Assembly: GCA_964550855.1 (NCBI GenBank)
Contig: CAZKBQ010000004.1
Coordinates: 1 to 64,000, forward strand
Direction of reading: 5' to 3'
DNA: 64,000 nucleotides
From: JAGOBP01 sp964550855
Lineage (GTDB): Bacteria; Chloroflexota; Anaerolineae; Fen-1058
The position numbers were made by a program, and so were the translations under genes. Below are positions 62,801-64,000 of the stretch, one piece after another; the first letter of the stretch is position 1; each line of letters opens with the position of its first letter. The notes under the pieces are model-generated. The model did no database searches. It saw only the letters and a list, made by a program, of their open reading frames with translations, and was not told the origin of the DNA.

Positions 62801-63770
62801 CATTCGTCCGCCCGAAGACGTGGCGCGCTTGCAGGCGGATGTCGCCCGGCCACGCCCCGCTTTGCAGCATTCCGGCGAGTGGCGGCACCGGCTGAAGGAC
62901 GGGACCATCATCGACGCGGAGATCACTTCGCACACCATGACCCTGGCCGGCGTCAATGCGGCGCTGGTGGTGGCCCTGGACGTGACCGATCGCAAGCGGG
63001 CGGAAGCCCGGATTCACCAGCTTAACGCTCAGCTGGAGGAGCGCGTGGCGCGACGCACTGCCGAGCTGGCCGCGGCCAATGAACGCCTTACCGAGCTCGA
63101 TCGGCTCAAGAGCAAATTCGTGTCCGACGTGTCGCACGAGCTGCGCACTCCCGTCACCAGCCTGTCGCTGTACATCGACCTGCTGGATCACGGCAAGCCG
63201 GAGAAGCGCGACTTTTATGTGACGCAGCTGAAAAGCCAGATGGCGCGGCTGCGTAATCTGATCGAAGACATTCTGGACCTGTCGCGCTTGGAGCGCGATC
63301 GGGATGACAGCCGTCGAGCGCCGGTGGACATCAACGCCATCGTGGAGCACGTCAGCGCGATGGAACGCGGCGCAGCGGAAGCGGCCGGCTTGACGCTGGC
63401 ATCCGAAATCGCCGATAATTTGCCGTCGGTCGTCGCCCACCCCGATCAGCTGACGCGCGCCATCACCAACCTGGTCTCCAACGCCGTCAAATACACTCCG
63501 CATGGCACGATCCAGGTCAGGACCTATGCCCGGCAGGATCGCGTCTGTGTCGAAGTGGCCGACACCGGTTTGGGCATTCCCGCCGACGAACTGCCGCATC
63601 TGTTTGATCGGTTCTATCGCGGTCGGCAGGTGGCCCAATCGACCATTCCGGGCACGGGACTGGGCTTGTCGATCGTCAAAGAGATCATCGAATCGCACGG
63701 CGGCACCGTCGAAGTGGACAGCGAGCGTGGCCGTGGCAGCACCTTTCGCATCTGGCTGCCGGCGGCTTGA
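59853..63770 (+). CDS. Multi-PAS/GAF sensor histidine kinase
   Basis: 1305 residues. An N-terminal membrane part (about 12-95, three to four helices, DUF4118/KdpD-like) is followed by about three PAS domains (about 115-495), a GAF domain (about 505-675), about three more PAS domains (about 685-1060), a coiled coil, a HisKA domain with H1095 in VSHELRTP, and a C-terminal ATPase domain (N-box TNLVSNAVKYTP, DTGLGIP, FDRFYRG, GTGLGLSIVKEI). PAS-PAC linkers repeat DITERRQAEAALRESE. There is no receiver domain and no adjacent response regulator. The ATG follows GAAAGGAACGGT. Confidence 0.93.
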   Translation: MTGRSIIDRRGLAAAVLMPFIAAGLQWLLWPDLKPFAWALFYPAVFFGSWFGGWWGGFVATFLSAALSLYIFIPLEFSFRLDAPGAFSSALVFIITGLLISAVHEAWQRVNRRLDLLARLQASEASLKKSQAVAHVGHWTWDVRSNRVSWSDEMYRIFGVNPIGFTGDLDEVIRTAIHPDDREKVKRANAAVAEAAQPAPLEYRVVWPDGSLRTVYAEPAEATRDAHGNIIRLFGIVQDITERRQAEAALRESEQRYSRLFEKLAIPAVLLKLPEVVIVDANEACERLVGYTRQAMQGKTAVELGLAPPQERAQAIERFEKYGALQGNEARLITKSGEVRIVSLHTTPLEFGGERYAISTMQDVTERRQAEAALRESEARLRLFIEHAPAAIAMFDRDLRYLAVSRRFISDYRLPVEDLVGRAHYDIFPEIPERWRDIHRRCLAGAIERAEDDPFPRADGTLDWVRWEIHPWHGPSGEIGGILLFSEVVTERHRAEQRIRYLTRLYATLSQVNQTIVRVKDRQELFDAICQVAVEYGEFRLAWIGLFNPASGQVSVVAQQGKDQARTPFQTVNAREAPFNTGLIGTALTTGRVALSPNLRQDPNMAHWHEVAARDNYHAAAAIPIWQQQQVVGVLNLYAADINFFEAEEEQKLLAEMGLDISFALDSLQREAERQQAEQELREREELLNVMGRTAQIGGWELDVATGEGHWTDEVARIHDLDPVTRPNRELGLSFYYGESRARIAAAVQDAIEHATSYDLELEIVSATGRHKWVRTIGHPVLENGRVVKLRGSFQDITERKQAEDKLRESEKKYRDLINGMNDTICVIDFDTTILDVNTTATQVLGYTREELLSMKISDIDAALAPEQIQDLASSMRQDKAQVFETWHRTKDGRRLPVEVSSSLVSYGGRTVILSIARDITERMQMEEKLRQSEAQYRYLFESNPYPMWAYDLKTLRFLAVNDAAVDKYGYSRAEFLSMTIADIRPPEDVARLQADVARPRPALQHSGEWRHRLKDGTIIDAEITSHTMTLAGVNAALVVALDVTDRKRAEARIHQLNAQLEERVARRTAELAAANERLTELDRLKSKFVSDVSHELRTPVTSLSLYIDLLDHGKPEKRDFYVTQLKSQMARLRNLIEDILDLSRLERDRDDSRRAPVDINAIVEHVSAMERGAAEAAGLTLASEIADNLPSVVAHPDQLTRAITNLVSNAVKYTPHGTIQVRTYARQDRVCVEVADTGLGIPADELPHLFDRFYRGRQVAQSTIPGTGLGLSIVKEIIESHGGTVEVDSERGRGSTFRIWLPAA

Positions 63771-63795
63771 CACCGGCCTATGCCGCGCGTATAAT
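63767..63795 (+). promoter_or_regulatory. Consensus promoter of the T-box transcript
   Basis: TTGACA (63767-63772), 17 bp, TATAAT (63790-63795): a perfect sigma-70-type promoter. The -35 overlaps the kinase stop codon. Confidence 0.93.
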
Positions 63796-63809
63796 CCCGC
63801 CATCAACGC

Positions 63810-64000
63810 TGACAGAGAAGAGTACGCTCAGTCGGACTTTCAGAAAACCGTCGGGTGATGCGAGACGGCAGACGCCTGAGCCGAAATCCACCTCTCGAGT
63901 TGAGCGGCGCTCCCGTTAACGAGCACGAATGAGGCCGCGGCGGCGCGGCGAATCTAGGTGGCACCACGAGGCCCCTCGTCCTAGAATGGGATGAGGGGCG
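63810..64000 (+). promoter_or_regulatory. T-box leader, cut by the window end
   Basis: Stem I opens with GACAGAGAAGAGTA (AGTA S-turn half) and GCTCAG, which pairs with CTGAGC before the GAA half (63883-63885). The T-box core AGGTGGCACCACG is at 63956-63968. A terminator stem follows (GCCCCTCGTCC 63971-63981 with GGGATGAGGGGC 63988-63999); its U-tract is beyond the window. The triplet after GAA is ATC (Ile), but a register one base on gives TCC (Ser). The bulge TGGC would pair with a tRNA ending G-CCA, which favours Ser (G73) over Ile (A73). A synthetase or amino-acid gene should follow. Confidence 0.85.

Noticed and set aside
60642..63806. A 1054-codon open frame opposite the PAS kinase
   Set aside because: It mirrors the codon bias of the kinase, has no recognisable domain and no ribosome site. 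Long antisense frames are expected at this GC content.

Overview
The window is a GC-rich bacterial chromosome segment, about 64 kb and densely coded on both strands. It is most probably from a Chloroflexota bacterium (Anaerolineae/Caldilineae-like). That is an inference from the B12-dependent ribonucleotide reductase, dodecin, secreted cohesin and LysM proteins with Pro/Thr linkers, a division cluster that lacks murE but carries two small membrane proteins, and short-period intergenic repeats. No phage, transposase, CRISPR array or tRNA gene was found.

Layout. 1-10.9 kb (+): a lipid glycosyltransferase (cut by the window edge), yraN, miaA, a 7TM-HD phosphodiesterase, ybeY, dgkA, greA, an endonuclease IV-like protein, a receiver-adenylate cyclase, a membrane protein and pepA. 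11-16.2 kb: a deoxynucleoside kinase and a HAD phosphatase, then the nrdR-nrdJ operon with its own consensus promoter and a tandem NrdR box, and dodecin. 16.3-34.6 kb (-): a complete-looking division and cell-wall (dcw) cluster, transcribed mraZ-rsmH-ftsL-ftsI-murF-mraY-murD-ftsW-murG-two membrane proteins-murC-small ORF-murB-ddl-ftsQ-ftsA-ftsZ. It starts from a promoter with three MraZ boxes, and an intrinsic-terminator-like hairpin lies between mraZ and rsmH.

34.8-38.2 kb (+): a NarL-type response regulator, a full histidine kinase, a second kinase-like protein without an ATPase domain, and a stand-alone receiver. 38.3-45.8 kb: an acyltransferase-3 membrane protein, a TetR regulator, and a divergent catabolic set (class II aldolase, class III aminotransferase, FGGY kinase, MFS transporter). 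This set is split by three different kinds of intergenic repeat. 45.8-46.2 kb (-): RNase P RNA with a consensus promoter. 46.2-49.7 kb: an alpha/beta hydrolase, proC and a GT-C-type glycosyltransferase.

49.8-55.5 kb (+): penicillin acylase, then three secreted proteins: cohesin-dockerin, cohesin-LysM-LysM and LysM-LysM. 55.6-59.4 kb: a D-cysteine desulfhydrase-like enzyme and plsY (-), then a second greA with a leader terminator and lysS (+). 59.8-64 kb: a 1305-residue multi-PAS histidine kinase. Its stop codon overlaps a perfect TTGACA-N17-TATAAT promoter that drives a T-box leader, which the window end cuts.

The main themes are envelope growth (dcw, plsY, dgkA, c-di-AMP-type phosphodiesterase, glycosyltransferases), nucleotide and RNA housekeeping, and signalling. 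The least explained parts are the cohesin/LysM surface set, the TetR-flanked catabolic set, the kinase cluster with an ATPase-less partner, and the heptamer and nonamer repeat families.
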